Positions 25,480 to 36,401 of a stretch of 64,000 nucleotides of DNA are shown in pieces. Source of the stretch: Fasciola hepatica (Eukaryota; Platyhelminthes; Trematoda; Plagiorchiida; Fasciolidae); contig CANUEZ040000129.1 in the NCBI GenBank assembly GCA_948099385.1, positions 4,588,001 to 4,652,000 on the forward strand, in the 5' to 3' direction. Under the pieces are notes generated by a model. The model did not search any database and was not told the DNA's origin. It saw only the letters and a program-made list of their open reading frames with translations. The translations under genes were made by a program, and so were the position numbers. How positions within the stretch are numbered: position 1 is the first letter of the stretch; every line of letters starts with the position of its first letter.

Positions 25480-28230
25480 TCACCGCCTACAATGAACCAC
25501 CCAAGAAACCGTCCAGTGGGGCCACTGCAGTGACTACGTGCGCACGGACGAGTTCCTTAGCGGCGGAAAGTGAGTACATGCTAAGCCAACTAAGGAAACC
25601 CGCGTATTTATCCGTCGTTCGTGTGCTTTTCGAATGGACGGTTCTGTTTGTGTCAACAACAACAAAATAAATCGTAATGCCTGTCTATGCGCCGACTAAC
25701 AGCGGTTCCTCTAAGCCAAGGACGAATTCTATCAGGATTTGTTCCAGCTTCTTCGATGCTCACGTTTAACTGACGTGTTGGTCATTGCTGGGGATTTCAA
25801 TACCTATTTTGTCTTTCGGGAAATTGCAAAAAACACAGTGGAGGCCCATTTGCTATTCCATCCGATCGTACTGACAACGGTAAAAGCCTCGTTTGGCTGT
25901 GCTCCGATAACTGATTGTTTATTCCGAGTATGAACTCCTGCCATAAGTGGCGGCACAGACTCATATGGTGTCTTACCTCGTCTTCATAACGGTGGATTCA
26001 GATTGACCATATTGTGACTGGTCGTTGCTGGTATAGATCAGTTAAAGGTTGTTGTTCATTTTGGTGCACCCCTGTGGACTCAGATCAGGCCTCAGTGCGT
26101 GCTTGCGTCCGCTTACTTCTCGTCCGTGGCCGCACCAAGACAAGTTTCACTTATCCCGCTCCTTTGCTTTTAGATGACAAATGGTCATACCATATTCAGG
26201 CTGAGCAGTCTACTCAATTGTCTATGCAGCCGGATGTCAGGGGCCGAGATAAATGCTGGTAGCATGCCAGGTAAGCTTCATATACCGACCAAAAGGCCAC
26301 ACAGAACTCTAGTTCAGGCCGGTCTCACATAATATGGATATTTTTGACGTCAGCTGCTCTCTAGGATGTACACACATCCGTCCCTCCGAATGCAGCATCC
26401 AGTGAAGAGCATGGATCCCTGAGACGCCAACTGACTAAGAGCCGGAAAAATGGCCGTGAGTAGCGGTGTATTGTGAAATGTAAGGAAATGAAAACCACCG
26501 CTTCCACTGGCAATGCTCGCTACCTTGTCCGACTGACTAAAGGTACCGATCCTCCGAAGCCCGGCGTAAGTGAGGTGATGGGGAATCCGGCAGTTCACTG
26601 ATTCACCCTCGGGGAAGTCGTCTGGACCGTCAGGAGGAGCAATCTAGGGGACAATTCAGCTGGCCCGCTTAAGGGTTGCATCTTCCAAATGTACCCGCCT
26701 GAGAAGCTATGCAGACGTATATCAGTCCTCCATCAGAAATGGAGGCTATTCGGGGGCTAGGTTACCTGAAAAGGTACAAGGCCGCTGGACCGGATGGGTT
26801 GTTTCCAACTTTTTCAAGGAAGGTTGCGAAACTTTGGTTTCGAGGGTAACACAATGCTTCCGGATGTTTGGGTTAGTAAGCAGATCCCTAGAAAACGGTG
26901 TGGATCAGTATTTGTAATGACTTACAGAAGAGGTGACGGATCCACTTGTGAAAACCACAGAGGAAGTAATTATCGTGTCTAAACTGCTCACCGGTCTTAG
27001 TCTCCATCGATTTACAGTGCCCGCGAAATGTGTACGCGTAAGAATCAAGCAGGTTTCGACTCGGTCGGAGTTGCATCGACCACATTTTTGCTCTTCGGCA
27101 AAACTTAGAGCACAAGCACACCTTTCTTAGGTCTGCAGTCTCTGTCTTTCTTGATCCGAAAGTAAAGTTCGATTCATTCTACCGCACAGTTCTCCGGAGG
27201 AGCCTCTCACCGAACGGTGTGCCAGAGAGGTTTACCTCTCTTTTCCAAAGCTTATAAGCAAACGGCCGAAGTCGAGTTCATGCTTATGGTGCTCTTTCAC
27301 CCGAGTTCACCACGGAAGGTGGTGTACGTCATATATGCCCTCTTTGATCCTTCCTCTTCAATTTTGAGTTTGAACTGATTCTTCAGATAGCCCTGTCCTC
27401 GTGTGAGAACAGTGGCATCGATCTTTGCTCAGATAGCAATCTGCGTGACTTGTAACATGCAGACAAAATTTCTCTTCTGAGTGGAGATCCAGGTCAATTG
27501 CAAGCTCTTTTACACAGCCTTACCAACGGTGAAGCAACGTTTGGAATGCGTTTTGCACCTTCAAAGTGTAAAATGCTGTTGCAGAACTGGGTTGGCTCAA
27601 CACCAAACCTCTTCTTGGCACGGGAACGTCTAGCTGAAGTGAATAAATTCTGTTACCTGGGTAATTACATTTCAGCAGTTGGGCAGATATCAGATGAAGT
27701 GTTATCGCGCATACAGAAGGCGCGTTTGAATTTTGCAAGCCTCCGTCATCTGTGGCGCCGGCGTGACATCCGATTACCTGTCAAGAGTAGAGTGTACACT
27801 GCGGTGGCTAAATCTGTCTTCTTATACGGCTCAGAAAGATAGCCGTTGAAGGTAGAAGATAGGCGAACGCTGTCGGTGTTTGAGCACCGTATCAGCAATG
27901 CTGAGGTTAGGCATAAGGTGTTGAGAACCAGAGGTCAGTCTCTAGATCAAGTACCGAATCTGAACAGGTTAAGGCGGTTGGGACATGTGTAACGCATGTC
28001 CACCGATAGACTTCCTTAGCGTAAGCTGTTCTCTGAGATAGGTAGTGACTGGAAGGTAGGTGAAGATGGTCAGTCCATAGCACGACAAAAAGCAAGAAAA
28101 CGTTACTAATGGACTTGGATACGCTGAACGTGTTACACTTTCAGGTTGGTGTCCATATGATCCACCTATAAAGTGGTTGGAGAAGTTAAGTTATGCTGCT
28201 AGGTTGCATCCGGACATTTTTCTTGTTTTC
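25480..28230 (+). mobile_element. RTE-like LINE, endonuclease plus reverse transcriptase, most complete copy
   Basis: Order on the plus strand: endonuclease remnant 'RMDGSVCVNNNK' (~25635), intact 'VYAPT' (~25683), 'DEFYQDLFQLLRCSR' and 'DVLVIAGDFN' (25720-25800), 'RTDNGKSLVWLCSDN' (~25870), then 'IQIDHIVTGRCWYRS' near 26000 and 'LDSDQASVRA'-like 'VDSDQASVRACVRL' (~26070). RT motif A 'AGFDSV' is at ~27050. 'PNGVPERFTSL' (~27210) is followed by 'VHAYGALSPEFTTEGGVRH' (~27270). The YADD box near 27445 is 'HADK', so catalysis is lost. A clean 114-codon frame (27498-27842) has 'FGMRFAPSKCKMLLQNW', 'FCYLGNYIS' and 'LRHLWRRRDIRLPVKSRVY'. After a stop, the C-terminal part has 'LSVFEHRISNAEVRHKVL' and 'RLRRLGH'. 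Relatives lie at 28.98-29.41, 32.40-33.03 and 34.88-35.74 kb. Confidence 0.9.
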
Positions 28231-28300
28231 TTGATACTTTCCTGATACTTTGATTTTTTGAATCTTTATCGCTCTGTTCCTCTTCTTTTTGATCCTTGCT

Positions 28301-28374
28301 GAACGATGCCGGAAGGTATCAACCGAAACCAGATCACAGAAACGCGAGGTCATTGGCTGAATAAACTGAGGCCT
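28301..28374 (+). repeat. Short dispersed repeat R3, copy 1
   Basis: About 74 bp, with ACGATGCCGGAAGGTATCAA then CGAAACCAGATCACAGAA, matches 34823-34899 on the same strand (ACGATGCTGGAAGGTAGCAA then CGAAACCAGAGCACAGAA), followed by weaker similarity. It sits ~70 bp beyond the end of the RTE-like LINE. Because the other copy abuts an RTE piece in the opposite orientation, it is probably not simply the LINE tail. Confidence 0.6.
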
Positions 28375-28984
28375 ACACTGATTGTCTTCCATCGGAATTT
28401 GATGGTTAGCGCTCTCTCAGTTTAGTGTGTTGTGAAATTCATATTTCCAAACTATTTCGATTTACTCGTCTGTGTATGGAAGCGGGCAAGCTTCTAAGTG
28501 TGTGAAGAGGTTTATCGTTTGGCTATAATGGATAGCCGGTCTGCTGATGTGACGCTCATTCTTAAGAATAAGAACTTGCACCCTCCTGGGTGACTTTGAC
28601 CGCTCAATGAAGCCGGAGGATTATAATGTTCCGATTTTAGACTTGCAAGGAATGTCATCTTACTCAGTTCATTTCGGACAACTAATAATTAGGCACCGTT
28701 TCCGGTGGCCGTGGTTGCTTTCCCCTGACGACAGCCTCAGTGGGAAACAATGAGAAGGTACAGGAATATTGAATGAACAATAAAACAAATACAAATATGG
28801 ATATCATGTCGCCAAAGAAAGTTTATGGACGCAAAAGCAGCACCCGTCACGGCATCTAGCCAGTTTCTCTCACGAATATAGCCACTGAGTGGGAGAGTCT
28901 CCTTGGTCTCACCCCGGGTGGTCTAACACTCCCTACGTGGTCAGTTCTGCATTTTAGGCTTTTTGTACCTTTATTTCAATTCGT
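28375..28984. other. No recognisable gene
   Basis: About 600 bp of short frames between repeat R3 and the start of the nested RTE complex. No motif seen on either strand. Confidence 0.4.
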
Positions 28985-29395
28985 GGACTGGTCAATCTTA
29001 CTCATCTTTCAGCCGGTACTCGCCCCAGCGAAAATGGCACTCCGAGGGATCATGTCAGGGGACATGGACAAAATATGCCCCAACCATCTTAGCCTGGCTA
29101 CCTCTGTTTTTCCATCCGACGATTTGGTCCGTGAACCTCAGACTCTCTGTCAAAATTCAGCATTTCTCATACGGTGTTCCAAACAGATTCTATCAATGCA
29201 ACGAACATATAGTTGCTCAAATACCGACAAGTTTTCGTATATCCTCCACCCACATCGCCGTTTTTCTAAATCATACAGAAGCACGATCCTGATGGATGCA
29301 GCATACACTCGACCCTTGACAAACAAACGGATGTCAAGTTGAAGCCAAAGATGACTCGGGTAGGCAAATGCCAAAAGAACCCTCCGTACAAGCAT
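28985..29395 (-). pseudogene. RTE-like LINE, C-terminal block of the split copy
   Basis: The minus-strand frame 29395-29150 begins 'MLVRRVLLAFAYPSHLW' and continues 'LDIRLFVKGRVYAASIRIV' and 'ENLSVFEQLYVR', with 'LEHRMRNAEF'. This matches the (I)QKARLAFANLRHLW to NAEVR part of the family, including the plus-strand copy at 27.7-27.9 kb. Further on, ~29110-29010, comes 'VARLRWLGHILSMSPDMIPR' with 'STGWKM', the C-terminal end. Its first residues continue exactly where the RT block at 32.40-33.03 kb stops, so the two were probably one ORF, separated by the LINE at 29.40-32.48 kb. Confidence 0.85.
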
Positions 29396-32300
29396 AGACG
29401 CCTCGAGAGTGCAGACAGGGCTGCCGCTCGGCTAGCCACTGCTCCCAATCTACTGAGGCCCTATGGGGTTCTCCACTCCAAGTCTCAAGATTGAATTGCC
29501 GGTTCTCTCATCGATTATGAACTTTACAAACTACACAAACAATCTTTTTCATTAAACGGCACACAACCATTCACAGAACTTGCATCGAGCAGTCATCGCC
29601 TTTACTGACACTCGTATTCGGGATTCAAACTTTGACGGCGCGCACCACTTTTTCCCCTATTGCCTTATTTGTAACTGAAACCCATATTTCCCCCTTGTGA
29701 GACAGTAGTCATTTTTGATTTACTAATTACTTGCTTCATTCCTGCTTTTTCTCCAAAGCCGATGTCTGCGCCTATATCCACCAGTCACCTGCCTCCTCTC
29801 GGTTTTCACATATTGATTTCTTCAGGCTGGGCTCCCCATTCATATGGCTGAAAATTCACTTCCCTTCCTTCACCCATTAGTTCTTTACTATATACTGCTC
29901 CCCCAACGGCGAAGATCCTCTGGTTTTTGGGTTAGTATTCTCAAACATTGAGATGTTGACTTCAACAGACCTCAGCTACCAAATTATCTTTCTTGATGAC
30001 TTTACCGTTCACAACATGGATTTTTTATCGCAACGATGGTACACTTCAACTATTGGGAACAAAGCTGAGGCTTTTGCTTTATTCGGCAGCCTTCTTCAAC
30101 AGATGGACCTCTCATAAGCATTTCCGATGGTGTTGGCTACCGTTCGCACACTCTTGACTCCACACCTACATCCAATCCTTCTTCATTCTCTAACATCAAC
30201 TCCCTGTCTCCCCTGGGCTCATCAAACCACTGTCTCACCCTAGTTTCCACTCACTTTCGCATCCCAACCCAACACCAAACTCCACAAGCACCTTTTGACA
30301 TTACGATTCTGCTGAGTGGGAAGGTTTTTGTGACGTTCTTGCCAGTTACCCTTGTAATGACAGTCGTATTAAATCTGACGTTGCCGTGTCTGGTCCTAGT
30401 TTCACTATGACTATTCCTCAAGGTAAGCGCCTTAACATTCTTTACTTCTCAAAACCAGGCAACCCGCGATCCCCTGAGTGGTTCAACAGCGCTTGCAACC
30501 GGGCTGTTTGTTCAACATCTCGACGTGCAGTAGGTGGCACCGTTCACCCAACCAAGCATCTCGACAAGGTTTTATGCAATTCGGGAACAAATGTTCGCTT
30601 GACACACACGATTAAAGGACACCCCGTACGCCACAAAACTGAACTATTAGCTTTGTTCACTACCGGCAGCCCGTCGCTTAAAGTCCCTAGCAATGGCGGG
30701 TTTCCGTACTTTCTGCCCTTCCAGCTTTCTTCCCATTTGCAATTCCTCTGGTTCTCTGGTCTTCGACTTTCTTGATAAGGCCAACTTTTTGCCCCCCGTT
30801 TTGCCTCAGATTTCATTTTTCCTGCCACCCCTGCTTCTTTGCTTTCTTCTCACTTTCTCAGGCAAGCTTCTCCTTCGGTAATAACTATAAGTAAAGTTTA
30901 CTAACTTCTGCTTATTCTAAACGTTTCTAAACAACCCTGTGCGAAAGGTATCCAAACTGTCGCCCAAAAATGTGCGCCCCGAAGTTAGCCCCCGTTTTAC
31001 TTCGTCTAGCCCTTCCTTCCCTGAATGAGAAAACTGCTCTTTCCTGGTAGAAGTAAGCCATAGTTTTCCCGATCCCCAAAACTGGGGGCCCTCCCGATTC
31101 CAACAACTATCTTTCCATCACCCTCACTTCAGTGCTTGTGAAAGTTTTGAAACCGTTACCTCCGATCAGCTACGTCCCCTCCTTGATCGTGAAGGTCTTC
31201 TGGGTAGTCGTCAATACGAACTTCCCCCGCATCCTCCCGTAGGTGACCTACTAGCGGTCATTTCGTATTCTTAATTGGCCGCATTATATAGCCACGAAGA
31301 AACTCGCTTTTTCGCGCTGGCCATCTAAAGCCCTCGACCGAGCTTGGCATTACGGCCTGCCGTCGAAACTGTCTTCGTTCGTGTTTCACCCAGCCCTTGC
31401 ATCATGGATACCAGGCTTTCTTAGCAAGCAAGCCACCCCCGTCCGAACAATTAGGGCTCTATCTCAGCTGTTCTGTGTCAGTACGGATGTTCCCAAAGGC
31501 TCTATACCTGCGTCCGTCCTTTCTCTTCTGTTTATCAATGAACTTTTATCTTCAACCTCCAACCCACTTTACAGTTTTGCCGATGATATCACTCTCCATT
31601 GCTCCATTGGTTACCGTACCACTAGCCAGTTCGCCATCAACACTGGTCACCACAGTTCTCTTTCTAATGCATCACTTGCTTCTGATCTAAAACAAATCTG
31701 AGCCTGAGCATTTAACAACAACGTCTGTATAAATGCTCCAAAAATGTCTCTCCTTCCCATTTCATTTGAACATCTCCTCCATTGGCCTAGCCTGAATTTT
31801 GGTTTCACTCCCCTTTGCTCTACAGAGTCGCTCTCCTAGTTGAGCTTGTCCATAAATTCACCTCTTTGTTATCGTTTTTGCGCTTTCGCTTACCTCCCAA
31901 GCAGCGCAAAAAGTTGGCCTTCTATTTATCACCAAGAGCTTTTTACTCCCGCTCACCTCCTTGTTTTGTGTAAGCCTCTAATCCCTACAAATCTTGAATA
32001 CTGCTGTCATGTATGAGTTTAAGCCTCGTTCAGCTCTCTTTATCTTCTTGATCGGGTTCGAAGGAAAGCCGTTCAGTGAATCAGCTTTAAATCCCTAGCC
32101 TCCTCTTTGTGTTTGCTTGTCCATCGCCGATAAGTTGCTTTAGTATCACCCTTCTACCGCCATTTTTCTGATTTTTGTTTGTCAGATCTAGCTTCAACAA
32201 CTCCGCTTTCGGTGACCTCCCGTTCATCTCGTACGCAGGCGACCGTTCACCCACATTGGGTCCCTGTCCGAGAACATCGAACATCTTTATTTCATTCTTT

Positions 32301-32478
32301 CCTCATTCCAGGAACTGAAAACCTTGGGAAAACTCTCTTTCCCTCGGTATTTGAAATCAGTTACCGTCTTTTTGTTTTTAAGGAGGGGTCAACCAAGGGA
32401 GTCCTACGTTGAATGTTCCCCAAGCAAATATCTTTCACAGTGTGTCTTTTGATTATGGGACCTACCCCTTTTCCAGTA
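29396..32478 (+). mobile_element. CR1/Jockey-like LINE inserted in an RTE LINE
   Basis: Plus strand. Endonuclease at 29740-30240: 'FIWLKIHFPS', then 'IFLDDFTVHNMDFLSQRW' (GDFNVHNxEWL, with GDFN altered to DDFT), 'NKAEAFALFGSLLQQ' and 'SPLGSSNHCLTLVSTHF' (SPLGxSDHCL; the Asp before His is Asn). Linker near 30470: 'RSPEWFNSACNRAV'. RT at 31060-31700: 'FPIPKTGGPPDSNNYLSITL', 'PSKALDRAWHYGLPSKLSSF' (motif A, Asp present), 'VPKGSIPASVLSLLFINELL' and 'LYSFADDITLH' with the FADD intact. The C-terminal part at 31930-32412 has 'FTPAHLLVLCK', 'NLEYCCHV', 'LLDRVRRKAV' and an HPHWVPVREHRTSLFHSFL segment, ending about 65 bp before the RTE sequence resumes. Frameshifts are frequent but all domains are colinear, so this was close to a full ORF2. 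Confidence 0.85.
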
Positions 32479-33030
32479 AATCACGTTTTGTATAACAAAA
32501 ATTTCCAATACACGACCTCTGGGTGAAATGCAACCGCCTGGATAACTGAACTGACCTATCAGGTCTATAGTTTCTCCAGATACGGAAAGGTCTGGTGTTG
32601 GACTAAACCAGTCCTGCAGCAGCATGTTGCATTTTGAAGGTAGTAAGTGCATACCGAACAACTTAACGAAGGTAATCAACCCGTCTAGAAAAGCTTCAAG
32701 CTTTCCCTGGTATTCACCAAGAGGGAAAACGTCGTCCGCATATTCAAGGTCCGATACCTCTCCACCCGGAAAATGTTCAGTTCTACCATCCTCATCTGAC
32801 CAGACTGCGGACTTTAGGACCATTTCTGTCAGAAAGTTAGGGGGGAAGGTGGAAAGATCAACTCCAACCCGCATTACTTTTCGTGATGATACAGGTGAAA
32901 GAGCACCGTTGGCCCGAACACGGTTTCATCTGTTCATATAAAGGGACCTTTTGATTGCAGTCAATTTCTCTGGTGGGCCATTCAACAGAATGCAGCACCC
33001 AAGAACTGTAAGGTTGAATGAGTTGGAAAT
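32404..33030 (-). pseudogene. RTE-like LINE, reverse transcriptase block of the split copy
   Basis: Minus strand. 33000-32926 reads 'LLNGPPEKLTAIKRSLYMN' (GIPEKLVSVIKSLY). The 156-codon frame 32874-32404 has 'VSDLEYADDVFPLGEYQGKL' (catalytic YADD intact), 'MHLLPSKCNMLLQDWFSPTP' and 'FSYPGGCISPRGR'. Homology ends at 'IQN' near 32480, where IQKARLAF is expected. The rest of the frame down to 32404 is unrelated and marks the junction with the inserted LINE. It belongs to the same family as 25.48-28.23 kb. Confidence 0.88.
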
Positions 33031-33222
33031 TGCTTTATTATAAAGAAAACGAGGATAACGTGTGTGAGGGAGGCATGCATTTGTTCCCACACCTGTCAAA
33101 ATCGGAAGAAGTGATCGACACAATTTCGAGCAGGCTTAAAACCAACATAAATCCTGCGCGAGCTTGTGTAATGATAACAGGGAGTGGTTTAGATAAACGC
33201 ATAATCAAGCTTACTTCCCTAC

Positions 33223-33400
33223 AGGTCTTCCTTAACTTAATGGTTTTGACATAACTTGCACTCTCCCACGTTAACGCCTTATAATTCTCGCTTATTCATA
33301 ATCTAGCCATGACCCAGTTCCAAATTGATAAAAGCCTTACATTGGGTTCCCTTTCAAGACTTCTGTACCACTCGTTTGTTGTTGATCATAACGGTTTAAT
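33223..33400 (+). repeat. R2 copy 2, probable Gypsy 5' LTR segment
   Basis: Same-strand match to 5983-6170, with blocks CTTCCTTAACTTAATGGTT, CTAGCCATG, AAAGCCTTACATTGGGTTCC, AGACTTCTGT and TCGTTTGTTGTTG. It is followed within 100 bp by gag-like coding sequence, consistent with a 5' LTR. Exact LTR borders and a primer binding site could not be fixed. Confidence 0.6.
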
Positions 33401-33469
33401 TAACCTGTGAAATATAGATAGTGTCCTACGGCCAGATCGTTTAGACACATATTCTCTCACCGGACACTA

Positions 33470-34640
33470 CGGATCATTGAATTCATCGGTAGGGGAAATT
33501 CGACTATTTCTTGACTTCAACTGAGCCTCGGCATGTTGACAAACTTGTCGCTCTAACAAACCATGTCGCTCCATCAGTCTTCAAGCTTGTCGCCACATTG
33601 AAGAATTACAACTAGATTATCACAACTCTTCAGGGGCTCTAATTTGAACCAATAAATATAATTTTCGTGTGTCACGTGCTATCTCCTAACAGACAAGATT
33701 AGGAGCAGACTACCGATCGACTTCTCTAACAGCTGAAATCTATCTCTGTCGATTTTGTTTGCAAAGCAGTAACTACAGGCAAGCACTGGGGAGAATTTGA
33801 TCTTGATTTATTCAATTGTTGCTTGAAGTCCAATCAAACGCCAAAACGATTGTTGGAAGAAGACACTTGACCTCTTGAGCGCCCCTGATTTAGCTAGACA
33901 ACACGAGCTTGCCCAAAAGCAACCCACCTCGTACTAAATTGCCCCACCCATATATTTTCCCGAGCCTATGAATGGCCCGCCCGTTTCGGATAATTCAACT
34001 GATTTAAACGAGAAAGATCCCGTACCGGCAATGGGCAGCTTCTCTCGTTACTTCTGTGGTTCGGGTAGACGCACTTGAACTAAGTGCTCTACCACGGAGA
34101 TCTTGTGCGATGGTTGTGGAAAGAAGGGACATTTCCAACAAATTGGTTGAAGTTGTCATGTTAGGAAACTTATATTCTTTCCCCGACACGCTACACTGTC
34201 TGTAAACCCTGTCATTATTTCCGTCGCTGTTGCAGAGGCTCCTTACTGTTTCTCCAATGCAATCATTCTTATCACTGTCAACGGGATCACACTTCACGCA
34301 TTTATTGACACATGGAGTTCGGAGGGTCACATTTCCAAGAGTGTGGTATAAAAGTATGGTTGGCATGTCGTTGGATCAAAACAAAGAATTACCATAGCAT
34401 CCATCAGCCTTTCGAGTACTATTCAGGTATATTTATTTGTATCTATCCAATTGAGAGAAATTTCTTAGACGGGCAATAAACTTTGTCATTTCTGACTTAT
34501 ACACAGATGTTCTATTTGGACATGGCTTTCTCGAATTGCATGAAAGCGTCGAAATTCTAAACCACTTTTTCCCCCCTGGCGGTCAAAATCGAACCACAAT
34601 CACTTCTCGAGCACCTATCTTCTGATTGTAGACTAATCGC
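33470..34640 (+). mobile_element. Ty3/Gypsy 5' half: gag, zinc knuckle, protease, decayed
   Basis: Plus strand. The gag-like segment near 33500-33600 includes 'EPRHVDKLVALTNHVAPSVF'. At 34040-34140 two zinc-knuckle-like groups occur, 'YFCGSGRR' and 'EILCDGCGKKGHFQQIG' (CX2CX4H with the last Cys lost). The protease is at 34260-34345, 'ILITVNGITLHAFID', where DTGS is DTWS ('FIDTWSSEGHISKSV'). It continues with 'GSKQRITIASISLSSTIQVY' and 'GHGFLELHESVEIL' (~34520), the end of the Gypsy protease region before the reverse transcriptase. The element stops there. It lies between the RT and endonuclease blocks of the split RTE copy. Confidence 0.8.
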
Positions 34641-34822
34641 TACTAAGTAACGACGAGACTGCACCTTCGCGTGGTGTAATGGCTTGTGTGCCTTCATGAC
34701 CTAAAGAGACACGTAGGTTGGCTTCCTCAAGCCGGAGATATAATCACGTCTGACGAGTCGGTGGGTAGGGGCCAGAAAAAGTCCGGTTGACGTGCAATAT
34801 TTGGTTCTACCTACTGTGCCCC

Positions 34823-34899
34823 AGGACGATGCTGGAAGGTAGCAATCGAAACCAGAGCACAGAAGTGCCAGGTTAATAGTTGAATCAGCTGAAACTATG
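34823..34899 (+). repeat. Short dispersed repeat R3, copy 2
   Basis: See 28301-28374. Here it lies between the end of the Gypsy fragment and the broken end of the RTE endonuclease, with which its last bases overlap. Confidence 0.55.
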
Positions 34900-35740
34900 C
34901 CGCTTTTGATGGCAGAAATTCGTACTCACCAGCAAAAATTTGCAGCCAAGACACAGCTGGATGAGACGATTGCCATGACCAGTATGATCAGTTATGATAG
35001 CAGACGGGCCCTTATTGTGCCTTTCGGAACCTCCAAAACGATCAATTTGGGCTTTGAAGTCCACAGCGATGACCGCCACACCCGTAAATGCATGTATCGA
35101 TGCAGCTGTGACAAATCCGCGTAGAATTCGTCCTTCGCCTCAGAGGAACTGCAGTCTACGGGTGCATTACAAACACGATGAACAAGCATCGACATTTCAG
35201 TAGGATTTGTCTGTAGCATTAGGCAAGCTACAGTCAATGGGGGATAAACAGAAACGACAAGCGGGCATCCACGATTTGGTCTGCTGCTGACATGCACGGA
35301 ACCATTCAATTAAACCTCACACAAGACTGCCGATTGGAGTCCAGTCGAACAGTGCGCGCTAAATGTTTTCATGGTCAGGGCGATGTCAACGCCAGTCTGG
35401 CCAAGAGCACTAGACACTGGTTCACTTGATGCACAAAGAGTAAATCAAGAGGCTGGGGTGCAAAGAGTGATCACAGAAGTGGGGCTTTGTATGCATGTTG
35501 CGAAGACACAGATTATACCTATTTCAAAAGTTTCAATAGTTTTAGCCAAAGCAGCCTGTTGTTCTACCTAACTGCGGTGTGCGAACGTTGAAAGCAGCCA
35601 AGTGAAGCGGACGTGTAGGTTTAAGAAGTTCAATCGCTTTAGGCCCGACTCCTAAATTACTGCTTCCTTCAGAGCCGCAATTACCGGTGGCGTTTAGCAT
35701 CGATCTGAAATCAGAGGAGGTAAAATTGGTACGGCTCTTC
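34885..35740 (-). pseudogene. RTE-like LINE, endonuclease block of the split copy
   Basis: Minus strand. It starts near 35640 with 'FNVRTPQLGRTTG' (FNVRTLNQxGQQAG), then 'ALFDWTPIGSLV' (~35345) and 'NGSVHVSSRPNRGCPLVVSV' (35309-35250). After a small extra segment come 'APVDCSSSEAKDEFYADLSQ' (~35160-35100), then 'IAVDFKAQIDRFGGSE' (GDFNAQVGRL, with GDFN altered to VDFK) and 'HTGHGNRLIQLCL', ending 'LVSTNFCHQKRHSFS' at 34885. In the 25.5 kb copy about 1.1 kb separates this point from the RT. Here the next RT block begins 1.85 kb away, at 33030, with a Gypsy piece between. Confidence 0.85.
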
Positions 35741-36400
35741 CTGAGAAAGATGCTGGGTGTTTCTGGACAAATCGTATTTCAAAATTACCTATACCGCAGA
35801 AGAGGTTTTTCTTTGGGAACCTTAACCAGAGCCTTTGACTAAAACGTCTGACCCATAAGGCAATGGGACGTCAGCAGAGCACGAGAAAGTGACCGAAGCA
35901 TCCGTGAAGGAACTTCTTCTGACCCATAATGATGACCTTTTTCTTGTACACATTCTGTTTGTCTTCGCAAGTGCTTTGTTGTCCATCCGTCATTCAAATT
36001 CATAACGCAGCCCCAGGCGCCCAATGAAGCAAGCTAAAGATAGACAGGACAGCATCTATCGGGCCGAAAACTGTTCAGCTTAGGCGAGCAAATGCTGCTT
36101 ATTGAAACGCGGTGACTTAGTCCACCTTCAAGAGAAACCCCAGATACTCCACCCCCAAGTCCATCTAGTGAAGACTTTTGGACTGGTATAATTATTCTCT
36201 TCGGGCTTGTTTGCCGGAGTGTTTTCTCCAGGGACACAGTTCGTAGAACCAGATGATGCCGATCAACGGTTTTTAGACTTGACTTCGTCTGGCTTCCACC
36301 CGTTTACCTACAAGACATGATTGAGCCAACGGCTTGAGAAAGCCATCCTGCATAGCTTTTTGGGTGATGAGAGCACGCTAGTCGTTACAACGCGAATGCT
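35741..36400. other. No recognisable gene
   Basis: Minus frames 36237-36034 and 36024-35839 lie directly upstream of the RTE endonuclease and might be its 5' region. No motif seen. Confidence 0.3.
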
Positions 36401-36401
36401 T

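Noticed and set aside
34004..34366. 120-codon minus-strand ORF
   Set aside because: Antisense to the Gypsy zinc knuckle and protease on the plus strand.
34670..34760. tRNA-like word (GTGGTGTAATGG) suggesting a SINE head
   Set aside because: No B box at the right distance and no cloverleaf. A single A-box-like word is expected by chance.
35371..35571. Plus-strand 66-codon ORF that at first looked like an RT palm fragment ('VGLCMHVAKTQ')
   Set aside because: The opposite strand reads as an RTE endonuclease continuous with neighbouring blocks, so the plus ORF is antisense.
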